Shown piece by piece: positions 1 to 10,734 of a DNA stretch of 64,000 bases (its first letter is position 1; each line of letters begins with the position of its first letter). This DNA comes from Arthrinium phaeospermum (Eukaryota > Ascomycota > Sordariomycetes > Amphisphaeriales > Apiosporaceae). Where the stretch lies: assembly GCA_006503535.1 (NCBI GenBank), contig QYRS01000002.1, positions 1,550,001-1,614,000 of the forward strand, written 5' to 3'. The position numbers were made by a program, and so were the translations under genes. Under the pieces are notes generated by a model that saw only the letters and a list, made by a program, of their open reading frames with translations, did no database searches and had not been told where the DNA came from.

Positions 1-1
1 C

Positions 2-1204
2 AGCCATGTCGTCGACCATTGCGTCGAACGCTTTTTTGCGCGACTCTGCCCGACCATACCCATCCTCTCCCTGAGCTATGTCGAGTCTCTCCGGCGAAGG
101 ATCACCGAATCCTCCGAGTCCGGCGTGGAAGCCTACTGTGTCCTGGTAGGCATGTGCGCCATGGTCTTCATCCAAGTCGAAGAGCCTGGCAGTCGTCGGT
201 TTTCCCATGTGGTAGGCGTCGACACCAACGCCGCCTACGGATGGGCCCTTCTAGAAGAGGCCCTCGCCGCTCATCGTAATCTGGCCAGACGCTCCAACCC
301 CACTCTCGAGCATGTGTTATTCACATTCTTCATCTATGCATGCCATGCCGCTCTTCTTCACCACAGCCAGGCGTTCTTCTTCCTCCGCGAAACGACCACC
401 CTTTTCCTTTTGCTGGACCTGGACATGTTCCAGGAGCCTTGCCGGACACTCGCTGGGAGACTCTTTTGGGTTTTAGTCGTCTCTGAGCGCTCGCATGCCA
501 TCAGGTATCGGCGTCCCATCACGCTACAGGTTACCCCGTCGTCCCCTCCAGCGGATTTTGCTATCTTGGGAAACCACGACCCGCAGGCCCTCGCTGGGTT
601 CGAGTGTCTGATTGCCCTGTTTCGCCCCCTAGATACGTCGTTTATAGCGACCTACAACGGCGAGAATCTGTCAAGCCCGCACTCTCCCGGTGCCCTGGAC
701 GACATCGAGGCCAAGATATGTGGTGCTTTGAGTCTAACACCGCTTTCATCACTACAAGACACCCAGATCGCGAACCTTGGGGTCACACAACTATGGTTAC
801 GCGCCATCCTGTGGCAAGTCCGTCTTCGCCTGGGGCATCTTTCGGAAGATCTTGCCGGAACTGAGTTAATACCGGCTAATTACACCTACCAGTACCCACT
901 GGATATAGCCCGGGATGTGGTCTCGAGCATCAGGGGTCTCGACCTGGAATGCCTCGCTGTCCATGGAGGCGGGTTTACCGAGAAACTCTTTGATGTCACC
1001 TCGGCTGCGATCAACGTCGTGGCCCGTATCCCGGTCGATTCAGATCGGCACGACGCAGTAGAGCACATACGATATCTGAGGCATCGCATCCATCGACTAC
1101 CGGGAGGCAACAGGATATACTCCAAACTTCTCGACAAGCACTTGTTGACGGCATTGCCAGGCCTTGACACCATGGATATTGACCCACTAAGCAGTGACGG
1201 TTGA
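2..1204 (+). CDS. Fungal-specific transcription factor, C-terminal (regulatory) part; 5' end outside window
   Basis: The reading frame is open from base 2 to the stop at 1202-1204, so the start and the expected Zn2Cys6 DNA-binding domain lie upstream of the window. The visible ~400 residues look like the fungal_trans middle-homology region. They show an early HCVERFFARLCPTIPIL segment, an alpha-helical FFIYACHAALLHHSQAFF stretch followed by LRETTTLFLLLDL, and then RLFWVLVVSERSHAIRYRRP. That order (helix pair, RETTTL, then FW...ERSHAIRYRRPITL) is typical of the AmyR/Mal13-like sugar-responsive C6 regulators, although the target pathway is inference. No intron is apparent. It is convergent with the MFS gene (stop 1976), 770 bp away. 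An alternative is another member of the same C6 superfamily; the missing zinc cluster prevents a firmer call. Confidence 0.8.
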   Translation, partial: SHVVDHCVERFFARLCPTIPILSLSYVESLRRRITESSESGVEAYCVLVGMCAMVFIQVEEPGSRRFSHVVGVDTNAAYGWALLEEALAAHRNLARRSNPTLEHVLFTFFIYACHAALLHHSQAFFFLRETTTLFLLLDLDMFQEPCRTLAGRLFWVLVVSERSHAIRYRRPITLQVTPSSPPADFAILGNHDPQALAGFECLIALFRPLDTSFIATYNGENLSSPHSPGALDDIEAKICGALSLTPLSSLQDTQIANLGVTQLWLRAILWQVRLRLGHLSEDLAGTELIPANYTYQYPLDIARDVVSSIRGLDLECLAVHGGGFTEKLFDVTSAAINVVARIPVDSDRHDAVEHIRYLRHRIHRLPGGNRIYSKLLDKHLLTALPGLDTMDIDPLSSDG

Positions 1205-1975
1205 AATTAGGACAGAAAGAGGAGAAGAAAAGAAGAAAACCGACAACATCACAAAATGAATCGAGGAACATTCGAGATTTTGCCGGGTGCTTTTAGCCAA
1301 AGCACTTGCGGACTAAGGTGTGATGTGCCATCACCAGAACGTGTCAGATATCTCAGTGATCGAATGAAGTCTTGACTAGTTCGCACATACGACATCTACG
1401 TACGTTTGACACGCTACTCCGAGCCCCTGACAAGCAAGGAAGAATACGCAATGCCTGCGATACTACTCGCATAATATTGGTCTCAACGTAAGCTCTGGCT
1501 CTCCCCTGGATATCTCCGGGATGAAGAAGTTGGGCTAACGGGTAGCAGCAATAAATGCAAACAGCGCTCGGTACAGCTATCTGGACCAACGAAAATCAAC
1601 ATGGGTGGTTACATCGTTTCAAGGGTGTTCCTCAATACAAGTCATGTGGAAAGCGCAATGGCGTGCTGGAGAAGACGAGGTACAAGGTGCTGCTTGCTCT
1701 TTCACCAGCTCGTTAGCGCTATGTATGTTCACGCATCTGCCGGCTTGGTTGGATTGGATCTACACTTTGCATTCATCCGAGTCTTTAACCGTGACGAATA
1801 TGGCCCCCAGAATGAAATTACGGGGCGTGGGTTATCATAGCTCACGGATCGGTCGGCCTTCATGGCCTCTTATAGTGTAATCGTCTGAAAGTTTTCGCGG
1901 TCTCAATGAACAGTACCGTCATATCGGTTGAGCCCAGTTCGGGCCAAGATTATGTATCATCTATTGTATCTGCGT
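1205..1975. other. Intergenic, convergent 3' flanks
   Basis: This 771 bp stretch lies between two convergent stops. Only short chance ORFs without recognisable motifs occur, and I see no RNA gene. It presumably holds both 3' UTRs. Confidence 0.6.
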
Positions 1976-3916
1976 CTACATCTTCAACGGGTACCTCTTC
2001 CGAATCTTGGTACCAAACCGCCCGATCAAGATCGGGATGGGGATCATGGCCACGCATATGAATCCCAATAAACTGTTGCCCCAACCTAGACCCAGATGGT
2101 CGAACAGGTCGGTCCCCGCGAGTGGCAGGAAGGCGGCCGTGAGGCTGCGGAGCACGGCGAAGGCCGCGAGACTGCTGGCCGAGTAGACGGGATAGGCGTC
2201 GATGATGTAGGCCTGGGCGGACATGTAGATGCCGAACATGCCGACGCCGAGGGGCGCGAGCCCGAGGATGGGCACGATCCAGTGGGTCTGGTACTGGGCC
2301 GACCAACCATACCAGAAGAAGGTGAGCGGGGTGATGAAGGCGTACCACATCATGATGGGCAGGCGCATCTCGGGCTCGTAGATGCCGTCGTTGCGCTTCG
2401 TGAGGCGCACCACGGTGCGGTCCGACCACATGGAAAAGGTGATGAGCCCGACGCAGTACCCGAAGCCGATGGCCAGGAAGGGCAGCCCGGACACGCCCGT
2501 GCTCCAGCCGTACTGGCCCTCGAAGACGGGCGCGACCGTGTTGTACATGAGGTAGATGGTGCCGTAGACGAAGGAGATGTACAGCGAGAGGATGGAGATC
2601 ATGGGGCACAGGAAGAGGAACTTCAGGGGCCGCGTGAGGCCCTGCCGGATGACGCCCCACGTGGAGAGCGTGCGGGTCTGCTCGGTCTCGTAGCAGGAGA
2701 CGAGATCGGGGCGGCCCAGCTCCTTGCGGAGGGCGGCGACCTTGCGCCGCATCAGGACCCGGCTGTTGGTCTCGGGCAAGAGGATGATGAGAAGTATGGT
2801 TGCCAATGTGGACGGTATCATGACGATCCAGGACGTCCACCTCCAGCCGATGGTGCTGGCGATGAAAGCACCAATCACTGGCCCTAGTGATGGCCCCTTT
2901 ATTGCAAAAAAGAAAATAATATTAGCTTGATGCCGTTCTTGAGTACATGGAAAACACACTCGCCTCCTCAGCCATCTTATGGGAAACACTCGAGCGCAAA
3001 GTGGATGATAAAGAAACTGGAAAGTATTTCATGGCTTACCATAGTAGGACCAATTGTCCAAATCGAAATGGCAAACCCCCGCCTTTCCACCGGGAAGACA
3101 TCAGCAATGACGCTGCCGCCCAGAGTCAGCGTGGCGCTCCCGCCAATGCCGATCAGGAGCCGGAAAATGATGAGCGACGCCAGGTTGGGCGCCAGGCCCG
3201 TGCCGATGAACCAGATGCAGAAGAAGGCATTGGAGCACGACAGGACGACGAAGCGCCCGTAGATCTCGGACAGCGGCGAGAGGAACAGGGGCCCGATGGC
3301 GTAGCCCAGCAGGTAGATGCTCACGGGCATGGCGCCGAGCGTGGTGCTCTGGTTGCCGAACTCGGCGCTGTAGTACTTGATGCCCGGCGCGAGGATGGAC
3401 GAGGCCAGGGGCGTCATGAAGGTCACGAGGGCGAGCAGGCAGATGATCCAGTACTGCCGGCTCCGGGCGAAGTTCTGCGGGTTCTTGGGGTCGTCCTGGC
3501 CGTCCCACCCGACGATGCCCCGGTCCAGGTCGGTGACCGGGAGGAGGGCCGGGGGCAGCTCGTCCTTCTTGCTGCTCTTCCTGCTGGCTTTGCTGACGAT
3601 CCGCGAGATCCTGCCGCGCCGGCTTGCGTGGCTTCCGTGCTGGGAGGCAACGCGCGCGATCTCATCATACTGCAAATGAACGAAGGAAGTCGGCAATCAG
3701 TCGACGCTTGTAAGACGGTAATTGGGGGCGAAGTCTTACCGAGTCGCCGTCAGGTCCTACAGAGTACATGGAAGGACTGCTTTCCTGGCCAGCCTCTTCA
3801 ATGCGCTTCTCTTCTGCCTTGCCATCGGTACTTGGACGTGGCTCCGGGTCATTGCTAGCAGCCCCTGGTGCCCCGGAATGGTCACCGGCTTTCTCGACAT
3901 CTGGACTCTGAGACAT
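1976..3916 (-). CDS. MFS transporter, DHA1 multidrug/polyamine type
   Basis: Three exons are inferred on the minus strand: 3916..3740, 3669..3040 and 2896..1976, joined in phase 0 (donors GTAAG at 3739 and 3039; acceptors CAG at 3670 and AAG at 2897). They give about 575 aa. The N-terminal ~100 residues are hydrophilic and acidic (cytoplasmic). They are followed by the DHA1 hallmark DPKNPQNFARSRQYWI before TM1, LSPLSEIYGR between TM2 and TM3 (motif A), and [27 protein letters not shown] spanning intron 2 (motif C region). GWRWTSW and a second six-helix bundle follow. Family members export drugs, toxins or polyamines by proton antiport at the plasma membrane; the substrate here is unknown. The coding DNA is very GC-rich at third positions, which produces long spurious ORFs on both strands. 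It is convergent with the transcription factor fragment, and co-function is only a guess. Confidence 0.9.
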
Positions 3917-5155
3917 CTTCTCGTGGAGCCCAATATTGGCCCGGGATATGGATATGATTGCCCAGATTGTGGGATACGAAGATGACTAATCCAGCACTTC
4001 ACAATACAATGCCTCAGGGGGTCTCAAGTAGCTTCAGAAGCATATAGGTGTTGGTTTGGTGCATTGAGTATATGACATGTAAGCATAGCAAATTCCCACA
4101 TTCCTTCAGAGCGCATATTGTGCCGAGGACAGAGGACGGGGAGCAGGGAGAAGGAGGTTTGGAGGCCCGGAGTGCTGGCAGGCCAGGATGATGAGCCAGG
4201 GGGGCTACATATTGACTTTACCTAGGTAGGTAGACGGTAGGGGGGCAATGACGGACGGGACAACAAAGCCCGGGAATAATCAGCACGGAGGTGAATGACG
4301 GCATGAAGGGGGTATGGGGTCTTGAAAAGGTATGATGCCATTGGGCGCTTGGTGACGGGAGGATGCGGCAAGAAGGTGTCGGATGCGGAAATGTGAAATA
4401 CGGTGGTGCAAAAGCCTGGCGATCACTAACGAATTGTGCAGCCAACCCATGCATCCATCTCGTACGTATCCAACCCGACCGACGGTGGTACAGACCCAGC
4501 TTGTCGGAACCCAATATGTTTATGTACCATACTATATCGGCGGTGATCACACATGCTCCATGCTAAGACGCGATAAGCATCTAGCGCATGTAGTAGTAAT
4601 GGAGATCATGGTCCGTGGCTGATAGGTTCACTGTAAGGAGCTAGGTGGTTTGCTGAACCCTTTCAGAGTCTTTCTTACCTACTACGTACAGTACAGTACA
4701 AGAAGTATTGCTCCAGGAAGGTGAACCCCACGGACAGTCAGCCCCTCCTCATGGCTATTTCTGATCATCCATTGAGCTTAGCGCCAAGCGTGCTTAGCTC
4801 TTTAGGAGATATCCACCGATGGCGCTAACATCATCGGGGTTCCAGGCTTAGCCTGATAGCATCCTTGCGACCCTCGGCAGGCGCGTTCTGCCTTTTGCCG
4901 TTTGAGGACACGCATCGCAAAAAAAAGCAAAAGCATCACCACAATCACTTGTGAATTAATGGTTGGTTGGTTGAGTATACCCTCCTTCACCAACTTCCGC
5001 ATCCCCAGCAAAGGCATGCCCACGGGCGCCGACTGAACACAACGAGGAATGAAGGCTGTGCCGTCCCGTCCATAGTCACCAACATCCCATTCGCGCCCTC
5101 GTCGCATCGCCAACTTTCGCCCGCCAGCGCCAGCGGCCAGGTCTCCTCCTCCAAC
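3917..5155. other. Divergent intergenic region (MFS / ALG7 promoters)
   Basis: About 1.24 kb lies between the divergent MFS and ALG7 starts. It contains CCTAGGTAGGTAG-type short repeats near 4220 and no convincing gene. It presumably holds both promoters. Confidence 0.5.
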
Positions 5156-6647
5156 ATGTCGAGCCAACTTTCGCGATCCGAGTCGCTGGGCCTCGTCGCC
5201 CTGTCGCTTGCCTGCGCAACCATCCTAGCAAACACATTCTCGGGCGAAGGAGCGGGCGCGCTCATTGCATCTCTGGCCCTCAGCGGCCTGGGCTTTGCTG
5301 CCAGCTATGCCATGATCCGTTGGCTGGGCCCGACCTTCATGAAGGCTGGGCTGCAGGGCAGGGATATGGCCAAGGTCAACAACAAAGACATGCTTCCCGA
5401 GTGCATGGGTGCCGTCTGTGCTGTCGTGTATCTGCTCATCATCATCGTCTTCATCCCCTTTCCTTTCTACAAGGACATCGTGCTCGCCACTAGTGGTGGT
5501 GGAAACCGCGATGTGGTCATGAACCTCGACTATGTCCAGAAGGGCCGCCTGCTGCACAAGTTCCCCCATACCAAGGTACGCTTGTCGCCGTTCTATATAA
5601 CAACCCCTGCCATGCTGGCAGATATTCATTTTCTCTGCGCGACACTAATTGAACGACTTGTAGCTTGCTTCCTACCTGGCAGCCATCATCTCTCTGCAGT
5701 TCATCACCATCCTTGGTATCGGCGACGATCTCTTCGACATCCGCTGGCGGCACAAGTTCTTCATCCCCGCCTTCGCTTCGATTCCCCTTCTGGTCGTCTA
5801 CTTCATCGACTTCGGCGTCACCTCAATCGTACTGCCGACCTTCCTCCAACCCTATGCCGGCCGCGAGTTGCTCGACCTGGGATTCCTCTACTATGCCTAC
5901 ATGGCCGCCTTCTGTATCTTCAGCCCGAATAGTATCAATATCCTGGCCGGCATCAATGGCATTGAGGTCTCGCAGTCCATCGTCATCGCCCTACTGTTGA
6001 CCTTCAACGACGTGCTCTACCTCATCACGCCGTACCCGCACCCTGCGACCGACTCGCATCTGTTCTCGCTCTACTTCCTGCTGCCCTTCTTGGGCGTTTC
6101 CTTTGCGCTATGGATGCACAACAAGTACCCAGCACGCGTGTTTGTGGGCGACACATACTGCTACTTCGCCGGCATGGTTTTCGTCATGGTCTCCATTTTG
6201 GGCCATTTCTCCAAGACCTTGATCCTGCTCCTGATCCCGCAGATCTTCAACTTCCTCTATAGCGTGCCCCAGCTCTTCGGGTTGATTCCATGCCCGCGTC
6301 ATCGCCTGCCGCACTTCAACGCGCGGACCGGTCTTCTGGAGCCGAGCGTCACGAAATGGGAGGAGAAACAGCCGAAGCCCCTCATCAAATCCGGCTTGGA
6401 GCTGCTGGCCTCGCTGAAGCTGCTGCGCGTCACCAAGGACAAGGACACGGACCGGATTCTTGAGACGAGCAACTTCACCATTCTGAACTTGTGGCTCGTC
6501 TGGCGCGGCCCGCTGCGAGAAGACCGTCTCGCCTGGGAGATTACCGCGATGCAAGTCGCGGTAGGCTTGTTCGGCCTCTTTGTCCGCCACAAGCTGGCCC
6601 TGCTGGTATTCAGGGCGGATAACTGGGATCTCGGAAGCGCCGTGTAG
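5156..6647 (+). CDS. ALG7: UDP-GlcNAc:dolichyl-phosphate GlcNAc-1-phosphate transferase (GPT)
   Basis: Two exons, 5156..5575 and 5664..6647, are split by an 88 bp intron in phase 0 (AAG|GTACGC ... TTGTAG|CTT). They give about 467 aa, close to the 448 aa of yeast Alg7. The enzyme catalyses the first committed step of dolichol-linked oligosaccharide synthesis in the ER membrane and is the tunicamycin target. Supporting motifs are LGIGDDLFDIRW (residues ~157-168, the Mg-binding DDxxD-like loop), NSINILAGINGIEV (from residue ~229) and VFVGDTYCYFAGM (~299-311), set among many hydrophobic helices. The ATG at 5156 gives a short luminal leader (MSSQLSRSESLG) before TM1. The frame is open further upstream to a GTG at 4967, but no upstream ATG is needed by homology. 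It looks like a normal single-copy housekeeping gene. Confidence 0.96.
5576..5663 (+). other. Intron of ALG7
   Basis: The donor is GTACGC after codon 140 and the acceptor is TTGTAG. Removal joins HKFPHTK to LASYLAAIISLQF in frame, restoring the conserved GPT sequence. Confidence 0.9.
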
Positions 6648-7950
6648 GGACGCGCCAGATTCTGAATGTCCCGGCCTGCTTTGCGGAGCGCGCGGGATGC
6701 GAAACGGGGGCTTTGTTGTACATAGACCACCCAGAAGCCCGGAAGAAGTTGCAAAGATACCCTTTTTCTCGACTCCAAGCGGCGCCTTGGAGATTTTCTA
6801 CGAGCTCGTGATTGACTACATGAATGCGTAGCTATCATGAAGCAAGCATTTTGGTAGTTGCTAATATAGGGGTCGTGTGTATAGCTGGTTGTGGGAAATG
6901 GCCATAGAAAAGGCATTTCCCTCAAAATCACAGGCATATAGAGAAAACTCATGCAAACATACGCACCATAACGCATCATCTTCAAGTGACCGGGCTAATT
7001 TGGATGTGATACTCGGGGTGCGTACGTGCGGGCTGAAAGAGTTCCATGCACTACTAACGGGGAAGTTCCAATAAACAATGAAGGCGGCATGATGAACTTA
7101 ATACTCTTTCTTTATTGCATTTCTCCCCATCGCCACGCCTCTAAAAGGCCGGCATTAGGGAGTGCAGACGGGGTTGATACTGTAAAGCTAATAGCTGGCT
7201 GGCTGATCTCAACTGACGATCTCTCCCTTTCCCTTTCCCTCTCACTCCATCACATACATACATCATCCTCCCACGTATGCTTGCTTGGGAGGGAATAAAC
7301 AGGAACCAGGGGTGGCTTGTTTCCAGCCCCGCCTTGCTCCAATCACTTGTCGCTCATCTCCATTATAATCGTACAAGATTCGTCTTTACCAGGGCATTTG
7401 TGAAGAAATGCTTCATGATTCGACCTGTCTGTCCGTGAACTCCCATCATCTGCCCCTCAGGCAAAGGGGAAAGGGGGTAAGAAAACAACCAAGAAACCAA
7501 GCTTTTCGTCGCCCATTCTTTAACTATCCACCACGTCAACTCCGAGATGCCATGCCAAGCCAAGCACAGTGGTGGCTATAAAACGCTGAAATGAAAAGTT
7601 TGGCAATGATAGAAATTTCCACGTGGGAACTGTTTTAAACCCCATGATGACCCTCTGACAGGATTCCAGGAACCGACCAACCCCATGGTCATGACCGTTA
7701 TAGTGACCGAAAACCCCCCAAACGCCGCGCAACGTACAGACGAACATCATAAAACGCCATCAACCAGCTTGTGTCTTCGAACTCGTTCAAATCCGTTTGG
7801 GATCACGAGGAAATCCGTGACTGGCACCCATATGCTATTGAACACGCACTGTCCAACTTGAAACTCTGGCTGGCACATCTGACAACCCATCTCTATATGG
7901 TACATAGAAACTCCGAATTATTGGCTTTCACGCAATAGTGTGCCCAGATA
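6648..7950. other. Intergenic, convergent 3' flanks of ALG7 and SET3-like gene
   Basis: This 1.3 kb stretch has only short chance ORFs. It includes a CT-rich patch (CCCTTTCCCTTTCCCTCTC) near 7227-7246. No RNA gene was seen. Confidence 0.5.
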
Positions 7951-10734
7951 TCATGGCGCTTCTGTAGGCTTGTCGGCTGTATGACAGTCCGACATGGTCA
8001 CATCGGCGCTCGCAGGCGACTTTGGTCCCTCGGGTACCGTGGGTGGCCTGAGCGAGGTTTCGGCCGGTTTTGCTGCTGCTGCCGCCGCAGCCGCCTTGTT
8101 CATTCGACTTTTGGTGTAATCGCTCAAGCTGAGTTTCTTCTTGACCGGGCTCGGTTGCGCAGATGTGCCATTTACCGACACTTGACCGAAAGGGTTTGGT
8201 ACATTGCTTGGGAAAGTTGATTGTACAATGGTCCCGGCCGCCGACGCAGGATTTGCTGCAGGGGCCGAGACGCTGGATGCATTGAACATGGAGGGTGGTG
8301 GCATTTGAACCCGCAAATCAGGCGATTTCGCCTTGGTTCCAAGACCAGCGTCCGGTGTCGTGGTGGTTGGGGATGGCCTTGTATCTGTAGGGGATATCGG
8401 CGGGGCATCCGTCATAGCAGCGTCTGCATCAAGTTCTGCATGGTGTGGGACGGCTGGCAAGCTGATGACTTTTACAGCTTCGGGAGAAGGAAATCTTGCG
8501 GTTTGCTTCATTGACGGAGAATCAATGTCCATTTTCACCATTGCCGACGTGACAGAGGTAGGAGACTCTGTTATACTCCCTCGGCGATCCTCCCCATCCG
8601 CACGGAGACGATGGCGACTTTCGAGCAAGCGCTTGGATAGAGACACAATTCGCTTCTTTGGCTTAGGAAGTTCGCGTTGCGGACTGAACCATTCTCCATC
8701 CACATGATCTGTTTGTACCGAAGCATCACGATACTCCACCGGGGGTCCTTCAGGTGAGCGGCCCAGTTGCATCGGCCAAGGGTTCGTCGATGACTGTGGT
8801 CTGCCACGGCTGATGGTGTGCGGCGAAACTGAACTAGATGGCGAACCCGATATGCTGCGATTAGTGCCAGCGTCAACGTATCGGCGCTCGCCAATGCCAT
8901 TCGGACCTTGGCTGTGTGATTTGCTAGTTCTGGCCTTGTTCGATCCAGAAGTGTTGCCATCCGATGTACGCTTCTTCTTCCGAGGAGGCTGCTGTTGCTC
9001 CATTCGCCGAAAGGAATCTTCAACCATAGCGACTTTCCGTTTGTCCCTATCAGTAGGCTCGGTGAGTATCCCCAAGGTGTCGAAAGAGCCTTGTCGTGCG
9101 GGAGTCATGTCCCGGCTTGGAGGTTTGCTGCGGGAAGATCCTGAGTCATTATCGCCTACATCGTCCAGGTGTCCCTCACTAGGGGCGCGGCTGTTTGCAG
9201 GATTTCCCGCGCTGGTGGGGGAGACAGCGTGCGTCTTGGGCTTGCGTGATTTTTTCTTGCTGCCGGTAACAGACCGCGAGTGTGACCTGGAAATGAAAGT
9301 ACGGTGAAATCGAGCAAACGCGCAATCGGACCCCAGGTCGCACGCACAGCCCCCATATTCTGAAAGGATTTGGTAGAGCCACGAGGCGATGTGCTGGTAG
9401 TATTCCATTTGGCTTGGATCGTACTCTGGCTGGTGGTGTGCCTCCTCGTTGCGCAGTCCAAGTAGTCGCAGCATGCGGACGCTGTCAGGTTTGGGAAGGC
9501 GGAAATCCCAAGGTATAGTTATTTGTTCATTCGGGGCAATGTGACGGTCACTGACCAGCCAGAAATGATACTCAGAGCCTCCCGACAGATACGTATCTAA
9601 CACGGCATTGGGTTTGCAACTCCTCCGCACATAACGGGCAAGCGAACCTTCCTTGCGCGTGTCAATATAGAGGGGGAGATCAGGATGGAAGAAGACAAAT
9701 GGAAGTGGAGAGCTGAGTTCCGCCCACCGGTTACCCGGATCCTCACAGTATTCCTTCTGTATGCCGATCTGCCCATTGAGCTCGATCAAAGGTATATCCT
9801 TCTCAATGGCATGCGGTGTTGAAAGATACCGCCAATGCAAGACGGTGTCGGGGGCGACTATATGCTTCTTTTGCTCGACGACAGGTGTAATTTTGACGGC
9901 ATCTATGTTTCCGGGCAGGTTCTGGAAAACTTCGTCATATTCGCAGCCGGTTTCGTGTCGTAACTTGTCATGATCGCGGGTCCAGAGCGACAGAGCATTC
10001 GAGATAGGCAAACTAGCGAATGAATTTGTTTGCACGATTTGCATGTCGCGGTCGTCGTTGTACAAAGACAAAAAGCCACTGGAGTATTCATGAATCTCAA
10101 AATCGACAGGAAGATCCGGTGGTGTGGTAGCAGGGCTTGGGGGGTGTCCATGGTGATTGACATTCTTCTGGCTTTCGGAAGGGCTGCGCTTTGGGGCCTG
10201 GGAGCTGATCGAGGGGTTTGGCCGATGTGTGCTCTTGGACTTCTTGTGATGAGATTCGTGGGGTTGTTTGATAGTGGAATCAGAACCGCTATGGCCATTC
10301 AGCTGAAGATCGGTCGGCTTCGATCTCTTCTTGTGGGTCTTGGACGGGGGTCGCTTAGGTTTCCTTTCGGGGACTTCTTCAGTATTGACCTTGGTCCGCC
10401 GTTGCCTTTGACGCTCATGGGCGTGCTGACGGTTAAGCGGGCGAGGTTTGCAATCGACGCAGGAATGGGCAAAGTCCTCCGCGTACGCGTCCTCGATATT
10501 ATGGGGATAGAAACATTCGATGTGCTGCCAGGTATCGCATGTTTCGCAGTATATCGTGTTCCCGTCATCGTCAGCAAAACCGCAGATACATTTGATGGTG
10601 TACGGTTCTTCCTCGACCGTCTCGGCCTTGCTGGGGACATGGTGTAACAAGGCCGGTGTTGACTTGGGACTGAGAACGGTCGTCTGACTCGGAGCCACGA
10701 TATGGGTTTGTAGTAGATGAAGCTTTTCTGTCAT
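7951..10734 (-). CDS. SET3: PHD-finger and SET-domain protein, Set3-like subunit of the Set3C histone deacetylase complex
   Basis: A single exon encodes 927 aa. Residues ~47-97 form a C4HC3 PHD finger (CICGFADDDGN, CETCDTWQHIECF, CVDC). A basic linker of ~130 residues (RKPKRPP, THKKRSKP) follows. Residues ~298-411 form a SET domain with LARYVRRSCKPNA and the C-terminal ITIPWDF. The remaining half is low complexity (Ser/Pro/Lys-rich, an Ala run near residue 890). In yeast, Set3 scaffolds the Hos2/Snt1/Sif2 deacetylase complex and reads H3K4me2 through its PHD finger. The SET core reads RRSCKPN instead of the catalytic NHSCxPN, in line with the view that Set3 proteins are not active methyltransferases. 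Stop at 7951. The ATG at 10732-10734 gives the N-terminus MTEKLHLLQT. Confidence 0.93.
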   Translation of the reverse strand: MTEKLHLLQTHIVAPSQTTVLSPKSTPALLHHVPSKAETVEEEPYTIKCICGFADDDGNTIYCETCDTWQHIECFYPHNIEDAYAEDFAHSCVDCKPRPLNRQHAHERQRQRRTKVNTEEVPERKPKRPPSKTHKKRSKPTDLQLNGHSGSDSTIKQPHESHHKKSKSTHRPNPSISSQAPKRSPSESQKNVNHHGHPPSPATTPPDLPVDFEIHEYSSGFLSLYNDDRDMQIVQTNSFASLPISNALSLWTRDHDKLRHETGCEYDEVFQNLPGNIDAVKITPVVEQKKHIVAPDTVLHWRYLSTPHAIEKDIPLIELNGQIGIQKEYCEDPGNRWAELSSPLPFVFFHPDLPLYIDTRKEGSLARYVRRSCKPNAVLDTYLSGGSEYHFWLVSDRHIAPNEQITIPWDFRLPKPDSVRMLRLLGLRNEEAHHQPEYDPSQMEYYQHIASWLYQILSEYGGCACDLGSDCAFARFHRTFISRSHSRSVTGSKKKSRKPKTHAVSPTSAGNPANSRAPSEGHLDDVGDNDSGSSRSKPPSRDMTPARQGSFDTLGILTEPTDRDKRKVAMVEDSFRRMEQQQPPRKKKRTSDGNTSGSNKARTSKSHSQGPNGIGERRYVDAGTNRSISGSPSSSVSPHTISRGRPQSSTNPWPMQLGRSPEGPPVEYRDASVQTDHVDGEWFSPQRELPKPKKRIVSLSKRLLESRHRLRADGEDRRGSITESPTSVTSAMVKMDIDSPSMKQTARFPSPEAVKVISLPAVPHHAELDADAAMTDAPPISPTDTRPSPTTTTPDAGLGTKAKSPDLRVQMPPPSMFNASSVSAPAANPASAAGTIVQSTFPSNVPNPFGQVSVNGTSAQPSPVKKKLSLSDYTKSRMNKAAAAAAAAKPAETSLRPPTVPEGPKSPASADVTMSDCHTADKPTEAP

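Noticed and set aside
2096..2887. Long + strand ORF (263 aa) over the MFS gene, and a 296 aa minus-strand ORF in another frame
   Set aside because: Both are shadows of the MFS frame in GC3-rich DNA; their translations are Gly/Glu/Asp- or His/Arg/Pro-biased and have no domain.
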